A stretch of 64,000 nt of DNA from Sulfurisoma sediminicola (GCF_003865015.1 NZ_BHVV01000006.1:434001-498000); one strand, 5' to 3'; shown: positions 39,000 to 49,434, numbered from the stretch's first letter. A program made the numbers and translations. Notes: generated from the letters alone by a model not told the origin.

Positions 39000-39833
39000 A
39001 TGCGAGTCGTCATCGCCAGGCTCGTCGCGGCTTTGGCCGCCTTCGCCGCCGCGTTGCCGCACGCATCGGCGCAGGGCGACGAACTGGTCTTCGGCGTCTA
39101 TCCCTACCTGACGCCGACGCAGATCGTCGAACAGTTCACGCCGCTCAAGGAATACATCGGCAAGACCCTGGAGCGGCCGGTCGCCATGGTCTCCGCGCCG
39201 GATTTCGCCACCTTCATCGAGCGCACGCGCAAGGGCGAGTACGACGTGATATTCACCGCGCCGCACATGGGGCGGCTCGCCGAGAAGCGCGACGGCTACA
39301 GCCGCGTGGCGCAGACCGGATACCAGATCGTGGTGGTCGTTCTTGCCCGGCGCGACGGCCCGATCAGGTCGCTGGACGATCTCCATGCCCGCTCCATCGC
39401 CATCGGCTCGCGCAATTCGATGACCTACCAGGTCGTCGCCGAGGCACTGAAGAGGAGGGGGCTGGGCCTGGGGCAGGATGTGCGCCTGGTCGAAACCGCC
39501 AGCTTTTCCAATGTGTTGCAGGCGGTGATGCGCGGCGAAGCGGAGGCCGGTGGCACCGGAACGCTGCTCTGGGAAGTCGCGACCGACGACCAGCGCGACG
39601 CACTGAGGGTCGTGTTCCAGTCCGGCCCGGTGCCGGGGTTTCTGGTGATGGCGCATCCGCGCCTGGGCGAGGCCAGGATCCGCCGGCTGCAGCAGGCCCT
39701 GCCGGCCTTCGGCAGGACGTCGGCCGGTGTCGCCTACTTCCGGCAAACCCTCCAGACCGATTTCCGCCCGCTCGATGACGCGGCCATGAGACGGATCGAC
39801 CCCTACGTCGCGGACCTGACCCGGGGCAAGTGA
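39000..39833 (+). CDS. PhnD-like periplasmic substrate-binding protein
   Basis: The 277-residue precursor has a signal peptide (cleavage near A-S-A, residue 24) and the PhnD/PtxB-type binding fold (L-V-F-G-V-Y-P-Y-L-T-P, Y-D-V-I-F-T-A-P-H-M-G-R, I-G-S-R-N-S-M-T-Y). Such proteins bind phosphonate, phosphite or other small anions. No ABC permease or ATPase is encoded nearby. The stop overlaps the GTG of a membrane GGDEF-EAL protein, so it may serve as a sensory partner rather than a transporter part. RBS GGAGGA precedes ATG 39000. Confidence 0.85.
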   Translation: MRVVIARLVAALAAFAAALPHASAQGDELVFGVYPYLTPTQIVEQFTPLKEYIGKTLERPVAMVSAPDFATFIERTRKGEYDVIFTAPHMGRLAEKRDGYSRVAQTGYQIVVVVLARRDGPIRSLDDLHARSIAIGSRNSMTYQVVAEALKRRGLGLGQDVRLVETASFSNVLQAVMRGEAEAGGTGTLLWEVATDDQRDALRVVFQSGPVPGFLVMAHPRLGEARIRRLQQALPAFGRTSAGVAYFRQTLQTDFRPLDDAAMRRIDPYVADLTRGK

Positions 39834-42622
39834 AGCGTATGCGCGACGACTTGGTCGTTCCCTGGTATCGCTCGATCCGCTTCCGCCTCGTCGCGGCGGC
39901 GGTCGTCGTCGAGGCATGCATGCTGGCGCTGCTGCTCAGCAACAGCGTCCGCCTGATCAGCGAGGCGCTCGAGGAACAGACCCGGGGTCGCCTCGAGGCC
40001 CTGGCACCACTGCTTAACGCCGCGCTCAACGGCAACGTCTTCCAGCGCAACTACATCGAGATCCAGTCGGTGCTCGACCAGTTGGTGCGCGCCGAAAGCA
40101 CCGACATCCGCTATCTCGCGGTATTCGACCAGCGCGGCCGCCAGCTCGCCGTGGCCGGGCCGGTGCCGACGCGGCCGAGCATCGACACCAGCATCGGGCA
40201 GGCGCTGTCGGACATGGTCTACGACACCGAGGTGAAATTGGTCCTGCGCGACGAGAGCGTCGGGTCGGTCCGTTTCGGACTGTCGCTGACGCAGATGATC
40301 AGCCTGCGCGACAGCGTCGCGCAGCAGGGCTTGGTGATCGCCGCGCTGGAGATTCTGCTGAGCCTGCTGCTGCTCGCGTCGGGCGGCTATCTGATAACCC
40401 GCCATATCGGGCGCCTGCTGGCGGCGACGCGCCGGGTCGCCGCCGGCGACTACGCATCGCGCATCGCATTGCCGAGCCATGACGAAATCGGGCTGCTCGC
40501 CGCCAACTTCAACCGCATGGCCGGCGCGATCGAGGAGCGGGTCGGCCAGCTGCAGGCCAGCGAGGGCCGCTTCCGCAGCATCTTCGACAGCGTCAGCGAG
40601 GCCATCTTCCTCCACGATGCCCAGAGCGGCCGCATCATCGACGTCAACCGGGCGATGTGCGAGATGTACCGCTGCAGCCGAGAAGAGGCGCTGCGCGCCG
40701 TACCCAACCAGTTCAGCCTGGGCGAGCCGCCCTACTCCACCGCCGAGGCGCTGGCCCTGATGGACAGGGCGGTGCACGAGGGACCGCAGACGTTCGAATG
40801 GCACGCGCGCACGCTCGACGGCGACCTGTTCTGGGTCGAAGTCGATCTGCGCATGGTGCACATGGGCGACCAGCCCCGACTGCTGGCCGTGGTGCGCGAC
40901 ATCACCGAGCGGCGGCGCATCGAGTCCGAGCTGCGCCAGGCGGCCAGCGTTTTCGAGCATACCGGCGAAGGCATCATGATCACCGATGCCGACACCCGCA
41001 TCGTCGATGTCAATGCCGCCTTCAGCGTCATTACCGGCTTCGCGCGAGACGAGGTCATGGGCCGCTATCCAACCATCCTGGGCTCGGGCCGCCACGATCG
41101 CGAGTTCTACGCCCAGATGTGGCGCAGCATCAACGAGCGGGGCTTCTGGCACGGCGAGATCTGGAACCGGCGCAAAGACGGCGCGCTTTACGCCGAACTG
41201 CTCACCATCACGGCGATGCGCGACGACAATGGCCGCCTCACGCGCTACGTCGGCCTTTTCTCCGACATCACCGAGATCAAGGACCAGCAGCGCCGCCTCG
41301 AGCACATGGCGCACTACGACGCGCTGACACGCCTGCCCAACCGCATCCTGCTCGCCGACCGCCTGGCACAGGCCATCGCCCTCAGCGCGCGTTCGCAAAA
41401 GCTGCTGGCCGTGGCCTATCTCGATCTCGACGGCTTCAAGCCGGTCAACGACACCTTCGGCCACGACACCGGCGACCAGCTGCTGATCGAGGCGGCACGC
41501 CGCTTCGGCGAGTGCATCCGCGCCGGCGACACGGCCTGCCGCCTCGGCGGCGACGAGTTCGTGCTGCTGGTTTCGTCACTCTCGAACATCGAGGAATGCG
41601 CCCAGGTCTTCGACCGCATCCTCGCCAGCATCGCGACGCCGTTCCGGATCGACGGCCACGAAATCGCCATTTCGGCCAGCATCGGCGTCACCCTCTATCC
41701 CCTCGACGACGCCGATCCCGACACCCTGCTGCGCCATGCCGACCAGGCCATGTACCTGGCCAAGCAGGCCGGCCGCGGTCGCTTCCATCTCTTCGACAGC
41801 GAGCAGGATCGTCTGGTCGAGGCCCACTACGAGGCACGCAGCCGCATCCAGGATGGCTTGCGCCTCCACGAGTTCGAGCTGCATTACCAGCCCAAGGTGA
41901 ATATGCGCACGGGCCGCGTCGTCGGCGCCGAAGCCCTGATCCGCTGGCAGCATCCGCAGCGCGGCCTGGTGCTGCCCGGCGACTTCCTGCCGGTGATCGA
42001 AGGCACTGCCTTCGCGGTGACGCTGGGCCGGTGGGCGATGGACACCGCCGTGGCCCAGCTCGACGCCTGGCGTCGTTCCGGCCTGGACCTGACCCTGAGC
42101 ATCAACATGGCCGCGCGCCACCTGCAGGAAGCCGGCTTCGTCGAAGAGCTAAGCCTCCTGCTGCAGCGGTACCCCGGCCTTCCCGCCGACGTCATCGAGC
42201 TCGAGGTGCTGGAAACCGCGGCGATCGAAGACTTCGTCGAAGCCGGCGACGTCATCCGCTCCACCCGGCAGCTCGGCGTGCGCTTCGCACTCGACGATTT
42301 CGGCACCGGCTATTCGTCGATGTCCTACCTCAAGCGCCTGCAGGTGGACACCCTCAAGATCGATCAGTCCTTCGTCAAGGACATGCTGGAGGACGAAGGC
42401 GACCGCGCGATTGTCGAAGGCATGATCAGTCTCGCCCGCGTGTTCGGGCGCGAGGTGATCGCCGAGGGAGTTGAGAACGCCGAGACCGGCCGGGCGCTGC
42501 TGCGCCTCGGCTGCGAGCTGGCCCAGGGCTACGGCATCGCCCGCCCGATGCCGGCGCTCGAAGTGCCGCCATGGATCGAGGCATGGCAGGGCGGTGCCGG
42601 CTGGCGACTGCCGGCCGGCTAG
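39830..42622 (+). CDS. Membrane [18 protein letters not shown] cyclic di-GMP enzyme
   Basis: The 930-residue protein has a membrane helix (about 18-40), a periplasmic domain (about 41-165), a second helix (about 167-190), HAMP (191-240), two PAS domains (about 245-365 and 370-490), GGDEF with an intact R-L-G-G-D-E-F (about 495-655) and EAL with G-A-E-A-L-I-R-W, D-D-F-G-T-G-Y-S-S and L-K-I-D-Q-S-F (about 670-915). Both catalytic domains look active, so it could make and break c-di-GMP. Its GTG start overlaps the stop of the PhnD-like gene. Confidence 0.9.
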   Translation: MKRMRDDLVVPWYRSIRFRLVAAAVVVEACMLALLLSNSVRLISEALEEQTRGRLEALAPLLNAALNGNVFQRNYIEIQSVLDQLVRAESTDIRYLAVFDQRGRQLAVAGPVPTRPSIDTSIGQALSDMVYDTEVKLVLRDESVGSVRFGLSLTQMISLRDSVAQQGLVIAALEILLSLLLLASGGYLITRHIGRLLAATRRVAAGDYASRIALPSHDEIGLLAANFNRMAGAIEERVGQLQASEGRFRSIFDSVSEAIFLHDAQSGRIIDVNRAMCEMYRCSREEALRAVPNQFSLGEPPYSTAEALALMDRAVHEGPQTFEWHARTLDGDLFWVEVDLRMVHMGDQPRLLAVVRDITERRRIESELRQAASVFEHTGEGIMITDADTRIVDVNAAFSVITGFARDEVMGRYPTILGSGRHDREFYAQMWRSINERGFWHGEIWNRRKDGALYAELLTITAMRDDNGRLTRYVGLFSDITEIKDQQRRLEHMAHYDALTRLPNRILLADRLAQAIALSARSQKLLAVAYLDLDGFKPVNDTFGHDTGDQLLIEAARRFGECIRAGDTACRLGGDEFVLLVSSLSNIEECAQVFDRILASIATPFRIDGHEIAISASIGVTLYPLDDADPDTLLRHADQAMYLAKQAGRGRFHLFDSEQDRLVEAHYEARSRIQDGLRLHEFELHYQPKVNMRTGRVVGAEALIRWQHPQRGLVLPGDFLPVIEGTAFAVTLGRWAMDTAVAQLDAWRRSGLDLTLSINMAARHLQEAGFVEELSLLLQRYPGLPADVIELEVLETAAIEDFVEAGDVIRSTRQLGVRFALDDFGTGYSSMSYLKRLQVDTLKIDQSFVKDMLEDEGDRAIVEGMISLARVFGREVIAEGVENAETGRALLRLGCELAQGYGIARPMPALEVPPWIEAWQGGAGWRLPAG

Positions 42623-43782
42623 CCCTGGCCCGCGTCGGCCAGGGCCGCGGGGGCGTGGGTCTCGAAACGGCGGTGGGCGCTGGCCAGATAATCGTGCGAG
42701 CGCATCTCGATCATCCGCGACACCGTGCGCTGAAACTCGGCGGCCTGGAGCCCCGCCGGATAGAGCATTTCCGCAGTGGCGGCCGCGGTGGCGATGAACT
42801 TGACACGATGGTCATAGAGCACGTCGACGAGCCAGGTGAAGCGCCGCGCCGCCGAGGCTTGCTCCGTGCCCATCGCGGGAATGCCCGAGAGGAATACCGT
42901 GTGGAAGGCGTGGGCGATCTCGAGGTAATCGTTCTGCGAGCGCGGCCCGCCGCAGAGCGTGGCGAAGTCGCACCAGAGCACGCCGGGTGCGCGGCGGATG
43001 ACGGCAAGCTCGCGCCCGAGCACCGGCAGCGGGCGGTCATGGCCCTCGCCGCCGGCGACCCGGGCGAATGTGAGGCGCATGCGATCCTCGCCGGCCGCGT
43101 CGGCCGGCACGTGGTAGATCTCGGCCTGCTCGAGCGCGCGCAGCCGGTAGTCGATGCCGGCGTCGATCTCGATGACGTCGAGCCTGTCTTCGAGCAAGGC
43201 GATGGTCGGCAGCAGGCGCTCGCGATGGAGGCCATCGGGATAGAGGCCATCGGGCGGGTAGTTGGAGGTGATGCAGAACAGCACGCCGGCGTCGAACAGC
43301 GCCTGCATCAGGCGGCCGAGGATCATGGCGTCGGCGATGTCGGAGACATGGAACTCGTCGAAGCACATCAGCCGTGTTTCCTTCGCCACCTGGGCTGCGA
43401 CCTTGGGCAGCGGGTCCCCCTCGTTGCCTGGATGCTTCAGCGCCTGCAGCCGCCCATGCACCTCGCGCATGAAGGCGTGGAAATGCACGCGGCGCTTGCG
43501 CTGGTAGGGCACGGCTTCGAAGAAGCAGTCCATGAGGAAGCTCTTGCCGCGCCCCACACCGCCCCAGAACCAGACGCCGCGCGGCAGCTCGGGATGGACC
43601 AGCAGCTTCCTGAGCTTGCTGCGCCGGGCGGCCTTGAAGGCGACGAGATCGTCGTAGAACTTCTGCAGCCGCATCGCGGCATCGAGTTGCGCCGGGTCGG
43701 CGACGATGCCGCGCGCGGCGAGTGCGGCGTTGAAGCCGCGGATCATGCCGTCCTGGGGGACGTTGAGTATGCGGTGGGGCAT
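42619..43782 (-). CDS. zapE: Cell division ATPase ZapE (AFG1 family)
   Basis: The 387-residue P-loop ATPase has Walker A G-G-V-G-R-G-K-S and Walker B L-M-C-F-D-E-F-H-V. ZapE is linked to Z-ring constriction under stress in Escherichia coli. It ends in a four-base tail-to-tail overlap with the GGDEF-EAL gene. A terminator sits between lpdA and zapE, so it is probably a separate unit at the end of the TCA cluster. Confidence 0.93.
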   Translation of the reverse strand: MPHRILNVPQDGMIRGFNAALAARGIVADPAQLDAAMRLQKFYDDLVAFKAARRSKLRKLLVHPELPRGVWFWGGVGRGKSFLMDCFFEAVPYQRKRRVHFHAFMREVHGRLQALKHPGNEGDPLPKVAAQVAKETRLMCFDEFHVSDIADAMILGRLMQALFDAGVLFCITSNYPPDGLYPDGLHRERLLPTIALLEDRLDVIEIDAGIDYRLRALEQAEIYHVPADAAGEDRMRLTFARVAGGEGHDRPLPVLGRELAVIRRAPGVLWCDFATLCGGPRSQNDYLEIAHAFHTVFLSGIPAMGTEQASAARRFTWLVDVLYDHRVKFIATAAATAEMLYPAGLQAAEFQRTVSRMIEMRSHDYLASAHRRFETHAPAALADAGQG

Positions 43783-43789
43783 GGCAATG

Positions 43790-43820
43790 AAAAAGCCACG
43801 GGGAACGCATCCCCCGTGGC
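43790..43820 (-). terminator. Intrinsic terminator after lpdA
   Basis: On the - strand GCCACGGGG and CCCCGTGGC (9-bp perfect stem, 8-base loop) are followed by TTTTT. It lies 18 bases after the lpdA stop and 8 bases before the zapE start, closing the sucA-odhB-lpdA unit. Confidence 0.88.
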
Positions 43821-43837
43821 CGGTCGGCTAGGGCATG

Positions 43838-45277
43838 TCAGAAGTGCAGCGCGCGCTTCTCGACCGCGAGCGCCGCCTCGTGCATGGTCTCTGACAGCGT
43901 CGGGTGGGCATGGCAGATGCGCGCGATGTCCTCCGAACTGGCACCGAACTCCATCGCCACCACGGCTTCGGCGATCAGCTCGGAAGCGTTGGCGCCGATG
44001 ACATGGACGCCGAGGATGCGATCGGTCTTCGCGTCGGCCAGCATCTTGACGAAGCCGGTGGTGTCGCCCTGCCCCAGTGCGCGGCCGTTGGCGAGGAAGG
44101 GGATCTGCCCGGCGCGGTAGTCGACACCCTCGTTCTTCAGCTGCGTCTCGGTCTTGCCGACCCAGGCGATCTCGGGATGGGTGTAGATGACCCAGGGGAT
44201 CGCGTCGTAATTGACGTGGCCGGCCTGGCCGGCGATCAGTTCGGCGACCATCACGCCCTCCTCCATGCCCTTGTGCGCGAGCATGGCGCCACGGATCACG
44301 TCGCCGACGGCCCAGACGTTCTCGAGGTTGGTCTGGCAGTGGTCGTTGACCTCGATGCGGCCGCGTTCGTCGATCCGGAGGCCGACATTCCCGGCGTCGA
44401 GCCCGGCCGTATTCGGCACGCGGCCGACCGAGACGATCAGGCGGTCGCATTCGAGCTTTTGCGCGCCCTCGCCGTTCTCGTATTCGACCGTTACGCCCTT
44501 CTTGCCCTGCTTGACCGCGCCGATCTTGACGCCGAGGTGGATCTTGAGGCCCTGCTTCTGGGTGAAGGTCTTCCACGCCTCCTTGGCCACGGCCGGGTCG
44601 GCGGCGGCAAGGAAGTCGGGTAGCGCTTCGAGGATGGTGACCTCGGAACCCAGGCGCTTCCATACCGAGCCGAGCTCAAGGCCGATCACGCCGGCGCCGA
44701 TGACGCCGAGGCGCTTGGGCACCGAGCCGAAGGACAAGGCACCGGCGTTGTCGCAGATCACCTCGTTATCGACGGGGATGCCGTCGAGGTGGCGCGCGCT
44801 GGAGCCGGTGGCGACGATCACATGTTTGGCGGCGACGACCTCGGTGCCATCCTTGCCCGCGACCACGATTTCCCACAGTTCGTTCTCGCGGCCCTTGAAG
44901 CTGCCGCGCCCGGGCAGCAGGGTGACCTTGTTCTTCTTGAACAGGCCGCGGATGCCGCTGGTGAGCTGGGTGACGATATTGTCCTTGCGGCGGACCATGG
45001 TGCCGACATCGACCTTGATGCCCTCGGCCGTGATGCCGTGCATGACGAAGCTGTGGTTGGCCTCGTCGAACAGTTCGCTCGAGCGCAGCAGCGCCTTGGA
45101 CGGAATGCAGCCGACGTTGAGGCAGGTGCCGCCGAGGCGCACCTCGCCCTTGGGATCGGCGTAGGACTCCGACTCGATGCAGGCGGTGGTCAGCCCCAGT
45201 TGCGCGGCGCGGATCGCGGCGATGTAGCCGCCGGGGCCGGCGCCGATGACGACGACGTCGAATTGCTTGTTGGCCAT
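43838..45277 (-). CDS. lpdA: Dihydrolipoyl dehydrogenase (E3)
   Basis: The 479-residue FAD enzyme reoxidises the lipoyl group of the 2-oxoglutarate dehydrogenase complex. FAD site G-A-G-P-G-G-Y, redox disulfide [16 protein letters not shown] site [10 protein letters not shown] and catalytic H-A-H-P-T-L-S-E are all present. RBS GGAGGA precedes the ATG. It follows odhB by 16 bases, so it is the dedicated E3 of this complex. Confidence 0.96.
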   Translation of the reverse strand: MANKQFDVVVIGAGPGGYIAAIRAAQLGLTTACIESESYADPKGEVRLGGTCLNVGCIPSKALLRSSELFDEANHSFVMHGITAEGIKVDVGTMVRRKDNIVTQLTSGIRGLFKKNKVTLLPGRGSFKGRENELWEIVVAGKDGTEVVAAKHVIVATGSSARHLDGIPVDNEVICDNAGALSFGSVPKRLGVIGAGVIGLELGSVWKRLGSEVTILEALPDFLAAADPAVAKEAWKTFTQKQGLKIHLGVKIGAVKQGKKGVTVEYENGEGAQKLECDRLIVSVGRVPNTAGLDAGNVGLRIDERGRIEVNDHCQTNLENVWAVGDVIRGAMLAHKGMEEGVMVAELIAGQAGHVNYDAIPWVIYTHPEIAWVGKTETQLKNEGVDYRAGQIPFLANGRALGQGDTTGFVKMLADAKTDRILGVHVIGANASELIAEAVVAMEFGASSEDIARICHAHPTLSETMHEAALAVEKRALHF

Positions 45278-45293
45278 GGAATCAGTCCTCCGC

Positions 45294-46538
45294 TCAGATT
45301 TCCAGGATCAGGCGCGCCGGATCTTCGAGCGCTTCCTTCATCGTCACCAGGCCCAGCACCGCCTCGCGGCCGTCGATGATGCGGTGGTCGTAGGACATGG
45401 CCAGGTAGTTGATGGGGCGGATCACGATCTGGCCGTTCTCGACCACGGCCCGGTCCTTGGTGGCGTGGATGCCGAGGATGGCCGACTGCGGCGGGTTGAT
45501 GATCGGTGTACTCAGCATGGAACCGAAGACGCCGCCGTTGGAAATCGAGAAGGTGCCGCCGGTGAGTTCCTCGAGCGAGAGCTTGCCGTCCTTGGCCTTC
45601 TGCCCGAACTCGGCGATCTTCTTCTCGATCTGGGCGAGCGACATCTGGTCGGCGTCGCGCAGGATCGGCACGACGAGGCCGCGCGGGCTGCCGACGGCGA
45701 TGCCGATGTCGAAGTAGCCGTGATAGACGACGTCGCTGCCATCGACCGAGGCGTTGAGCACGGGGAACTTCTTCAGCGCGGCGACGGCGGCCTTGACGAA
45801 GAAGGACATGAAGCCCAGGCGCACACCGTATTCCTTCTCGAACTTGTCCTGGTATTTCTTGCGCAGTTCCATCACCGGGCCCATGTTCACTTCGTTGAAG
45901 GTGGTGAGGATGGCGTTCTGCGACTGCGACTGCAGCAGCCGTTCGGCGACGCGGGCGCGCAGCCGCGACATCGGCACGCGCTGTTCCGGGCGGTCCGCGA
46001 CGATGGCGTCGGCGCGGACGGCGGTCGGCTGCGCCAGGGCCGGCGCGGCGGAAAAACTCGGTGCTGGCGGGACGGCGGTGGACGCCGGGGCCGCGGGCCT
46101 GGGGGCCGCCGAGCCGAGCACGTCCTGCTTGGTGACGCGGCCGCCGCGCCCGCTGCCTTCGACCGAACCGGGCGGCAGACCCGCCTCGGCCATGGCCTTG
46201 CGCGCGGCGGGCATCACCGCGGGGGCCGCGCCCGCTGTGGGTGCCCCCTGGGCGGCCGCTTCCTTGCTCGCCCCGGCAGGGGCGGCGACAGCCGCTACGG
46301 CCTCGGTGTCGATCTGGGCGATGACCTCGCCGGCGATGACGGTTTCGCCGTTGCCCTTAAGCACCTTGACCAGCACGCCGCCATCGGGCGCCGGCAGTTC
46401 GAGCACCACCTTGTCGGTCTCGATGTCGATGAGGTTTTCGTCGCGGGTGACGGTGTCACCCTCATTCCTGTGCCAGGAAACGAGCGTGGCCTCGGCTACG
46501 GATTCGGACAGCTGGGGGACTTTGACTTCGATGATCAT
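45294..46538 (-). CDS. odhB: Dihydrolipoyl succinyltransferase (E2 of 2-oxoglutarate dehydrogenase)
   Basis: The 414-residue protein has an N-terminal lipoyl domain (Lys in E-T-D-K-V-V-L-E, residue 43), an Ala/Pro-rich linker, a peripheral-subunit-binding domain ([10 protein letters not shown]), another Ala/Pro linker, and the catalytic domain with [10 protein letters not shown]. It forms the core of the complex with SucA and LpdA encoded on either side. RBS GGAGAG precedes the ATG. Confidence 0.96.
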   Translation of the reverse strand: MIIEVKVPQLSESVAEATLVSWHRNEGDTVTRDENLIDIETDKVVLELPAPDGGVLVKVLKGNGETVIAGEVIAQIDTEAVAAVAAPAGASKEAAAQGAPTAGAAPAVMPAARKAMAEAGLPPGSVEGSGRGGRVTKQDVLGSAAPRPAAPASTAVPPAPSFSAAPALAQPTAVRADAIVADRPEQRVPMSRLRARVAERLLQSQSQNAILTTFNEVNMGPVMELRKKYQDKFEKEYGVRLGFMSFFVKAAVAALKKFPVLNASVDGSDVVYHGYFDIGIAVGSPRGLVVPILRDADQMSLAQIEKKIAEFGQKAKDGKLSLEELTGGTFSISNGGVFGSMLSTPIINPPQSAILGIHATKDRAVVENGQIVIRPINYLAMSYDHRIIDGREAVLGLVTMKEALEDPARLILEI

Positions 46539-46553
46539 GATCTCTCCGTTCGA

Positions 46554-49379
46554 TTATTGTTGCAGGCCGAGCGCGCGCTCGACCACGTCCTTCTGTTCCT
46601 GCACGTGCCGCGCGGCGTAGCCCGACGCCGGCGAGGCGCAGGCCGGCCGCGATACCACCGACAGCGTCTGCCCCTTCTGCAGCGCGGCGTTGAGCCGATG
46701 TGCCTTGGCGTACCAGGCGCCCTGGTTCTCGGGCTCCTCCTGGCACCAGACGACCTCGGTCGCCTTGGGGAACTTCCTGAGTTCCTCGACGAAGCGGCGG
46801 TCGTCGAAGGGATAGAGCTGCTCGATGCGCAGCAGCGCGACGTTGTCCACCTTGTGCTCGCGGCGCGCGGCGGCCAGCTCGAAATAGATCTTGCCCGCGC
46901 AGGCGACGACGCGCTTGACCTTCTTCGCATCCATTTCCGCGACATCGCCGATCACCGTCTGGAAGGTGCCGGTCGCGAGATCCGCGAGGGAACAGGTCGC
47001 ATCCTTGTGCCGCAACAGGGACTTCGGCGTGAACACCACCAGCGGCTTCCTCTGCGCGCGCAGCATCTGCCGGCGCAGCAGGTGGAAGATTTGCGCCGCA
47101 TTGGACGGGTAGCAGACCTCCCAGTTGAAACCGGCCGAAAGCTGCATGTAGCGCTCGACGCGGGCCGAGGAGTGCTCCGGCCCCTGCCCCTCGTAGCCGT
47201 GAGGCAGCAGCATCACCAGGCCGCAGGAACGACCCCATTTCGCCTCGCCGGCGGCGAGGAACTGGTCGATCACCACCTGGGCGCCGTTGGCGAAGTCGCC
47301 GAATTGCGCCTCCCAGATCACGAGCTCGCTGGGCGCGGCGGTGGCATAGCCGTACTCGAAGCCGAGCACGGCCTCCTCGGACAGCACCGAGTCGTAGCAC
47401 TGCAGGCGCCCCTGCTTGTCGGCGATCGCCGCCAGCGGCCAGAACGTACCCTCGTGCCACTTCTCGCGGTTCTGGTCGTGGAAGGCGGCATGGCGATGGA
47501 AGAAGGTGCCGCGGCCGACGTCCTCGCCCGAAATGCGCACGTCGTAGCCGGCGGCGAGCAGCGTGGCATAGGCGAGGTTCTCGCCCATGCCCCAGTCCAC
47601 CGGCAGTTTTCCTTCGCTCATCAGCCGGCGATCGTCGATGATCTTCTGTACGCGCGGATGCAGGGTGAAGTTGGCGGGGATGGCGGTCAGCCGCCCGGCC
47701 AGCTTCACCAGTTCCTTCCGCGGCACGGTCGTGTCGCATTTCTCCGTGTAGACGGCGCCGATGTGCGGTGTCCAGTCGATGGCGAGCTTGCTCTTGAAAT
47801 CGGTAAGCACGGGATCGACGAGGTGGCGACCTTCGTCAAGCGCGGCGCGGTAGTCCTTGATCATCTGCTCGGCATCGGAGTTGGCGATGACGCCCTGCGC
47901 GGCCAGCCGCTCGGCATAGAGCTTGCGCGTGCCGGGGTGGGCATTGACCTTCTTGTACATCAGCGGCTGGGTGACCATCGGCTCGTCGGCCTCGTTGTGG
48001 CCGAGCTTGCGGAAGCAGACGATGTCGACGACCACGTCCTTCCTGAATTCCTGGCGGAACTCGAGGGCCAGCTGGGTGACGAAGGCCACGGCCTCGGGGT
48101 CGTCGCCGTTCACGTGGAAGATCGGCGCCTCGACCATCTTGAAGATGTCGGTACAGTAGAGCGAGGAGCGCATGTCGCGCGGGTCGGAGGTGGTGAAGCC
48201 GATCTGGTTGTTCACCACGATGTGCACCGTGCCGCCGGTGCCATAGCCGCGCGTCTGGGAAAAGTTGAGCATCTCCTGATTGACGCCCTGCCCCGCCACG
48301 GCCGCATCGCCATGGATGAGCACGGGCAGGACCTCCCGCATGCCGTCGACGCCGCGGCGTACCTGGCGCGCGTAGACCGAGCCCTCGACCACGGGATTGA
48401 CGATCTCGAGGTGCGAGGGGTTGAAGGCCAGGGTCAGGTGCACCGGACCGCCCGAGGTGGCGACATCGGACGAGTAGCCCATGTGGTACTTGACGTCGCC
48501 GGCGGCCAGCTCGATCTTCTTCTTGCCCTCGAACTCGGCGAAGAGCATGCCCGGCTGCTTGCCGAGGGTGTTGACCAGCACATTGAGGCGACCGCGGTGG
48601 GCCATGCCGATGACCATTTCCTTGACGCCGGTCGCACCGCCGGTGCGGATCAGCTGGTCCATCGCCAGGATCATGGCCTCGCCGCCCTCGAGCGAGAAGC
48701 GCTTCTGGCCGACGTAGCGGGTGTGCAGGTAGCGCTCGAGCGTCTCGGCCGCGGTGATGCGCTCGAGGAAGCGCCGCCTCTCTTCCGGCGTATAGCGGGG
48801 AACGGCGCGCGGCGGCTCGAAGCGCGCCTGGATCCAGCGCTTCTGCGCGACATCGGCGATGTACATGAACTCGGCGCCGATATGGCCGCAGTAGCGCGAG
48901 CGAAGGGTCTCGAGGATCTCGCGCAGCGTCGCTTCCTCCACGCCCATGTCGAAGGAACCGGTGCGGAACGAAGCCGACAGGTCGGCCTCGGTGAAACCGT
49001 AGTAGGACGGATCGAGTTCGGCGACCTCGGGGCGTTCGTGGCGCTTGAGGGGATCGAGCTGGGCCCAGCGGTTGCCGAGGAAGCGATAGGCATTGATGAG
49101 CTGCAGCACCTTGGTCTGCTTCTCGCCGCCGTGTGCGATGTGCGCGATGTGCAGGCAGCCCTCGCGCGCGCGCTCGGCGAACGAGGCGATGATCGGCGCA
49201 TGGGCGACGTCGCGGCCGAGGTAGGCGCCGGCACCGGGCAGGTTGGCGAGCTTGTCGAAGTAGTCGCGCCACGTCGGCTCGACGGCACCTGGATTCTCGA
49301 GGTATTTCTCGTAAAGCTCCTCGATGAAAGGAGCGTTGCTGCCGAATAGGTACGACGTAGACAAGGTTTCTTTCATCAT
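46554..49379 (-). CDS. sucA: 2-oxoglutarate dehydrogenase E1
   Basis: The 941-residue thiamine diphosphate enzyme decarboxylates 2-oxoglutarate and transfers the succinyl group to OdhB. The N-terminal S-Y-L-F-G-S-N-A-P-F-I-E-E-L-Y-E is the subunit-binding arm. H-R-G-R-L-N-V-L and G-D-A-A-V-A-G-Q-G are TPP-site motifs. ATG 49379 (M-M-K-E-T-L) has AAGGTGA upstream. It lies just after the gltA terminator and heads sucA-odhB-lpdA. Confidence 0.96.
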   Translation of the reverse strand: MMKETLSTSYLFGSNAPFIEELYEKYLENPGAVEPTWRDYFDKLANLPGAGAYLGRDVAHAPIIASFAERAREGCLHIAHIAHGGEKQTKVLQLINAYRFLGNRWAQLDPLKRHERPEVAELDPSYYGFTEADLSASFRTGSFDMGVEEATLREILETLRSRYCGHIGAEFMYIADVAQKRWIQARFEPPRAVPRYTPEERRRFLERITAAETLERYLHTRYVGQKRFSLEGGEAMILAMDQLIRTGGATGVKEMVIGMAHRGRLNVLVNTLGKQPGMLFAEFEGKKKIELAAGDVKYHMGYSSDVATSGGPVHLTLAFNPSHLEIVNPVVEGSVYARQVRRGVDGMREVLPVLIHGDAAVAGQGVNQEMLNFSQTRGYGTGGTVHIVVNNQIGFTTSDPRDMRSSLYCTDIFKMVEAPIFHVNGDDPEAVAFVTQLALEFRQEFRKDVVVDIVCFRKLGHNEADEPMVTQPLMYKKVNAHPGTRKLYAERLAAQGVIANSDAEQMIKDYRAALDEGRHLVDPVLTDFKSKLAIDWTPHIGAVYTEKCDTTVPRKELVKLAGRLTAIPANFTLHPRVQKIIDDRRLMSEGKLPVDWGMGENLAYATLLAAGYDVRISGEDVGRGTFFHRHAAFHDQNREKWHEGTFWPLAAIADKQGRLQCYDSVLSEEAVLGFEYGYATAAPSELVIWEAQFGDFANGAQVVIDQFLAAGEAKWGRSCGLVMLLPHGYEGQGPEHSSARVERYMQLSAGFNWEVCYPSNAAQIFHLLRRQMLRAQRKPLVVFTPKSLLRHKDATCSLADLATGTFQTVIGDVAEMDAKKVKRVVACAGKIYFELAAARREHKVDNVALLRIEQLYPFDDRRFVEELRKFPKATEVVWCQEEPENQGAWYAKAHRLNAALQKGQTLSVVSRPACASPASGYAARHVQEQKDVVERALGLQQ

Positions 49380-49407
49380 GCCATCACCTTTTCTAATGGG
49401 TGAGGAG

Positions 49408-49434
49408 AAAAAAAGGGGGCGAACGCTCGCCCCC
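49408..49434 (-). terminator. Intrinsic terminator between gltA and sucA
   Basis: On the - strand GGGGGCGA and TCGCCCCC (8-bp perfect stem, 4-base loop) are followed by seven T residues. It begins six bases after the gltA stop and ends about 29 bases before the sucA ATG, dividing the TCA cluster into two transcription units or attenuating the second. Confidence 0.88.

Noticed and set aside
45246-49349. A 1367-residue open frame on the + strand across odhB and sucA
   Set aside because: Both genes on the - strand are certain (lipoyl, TPP and catalytic motifs). The long frame is a by-product of high GC.
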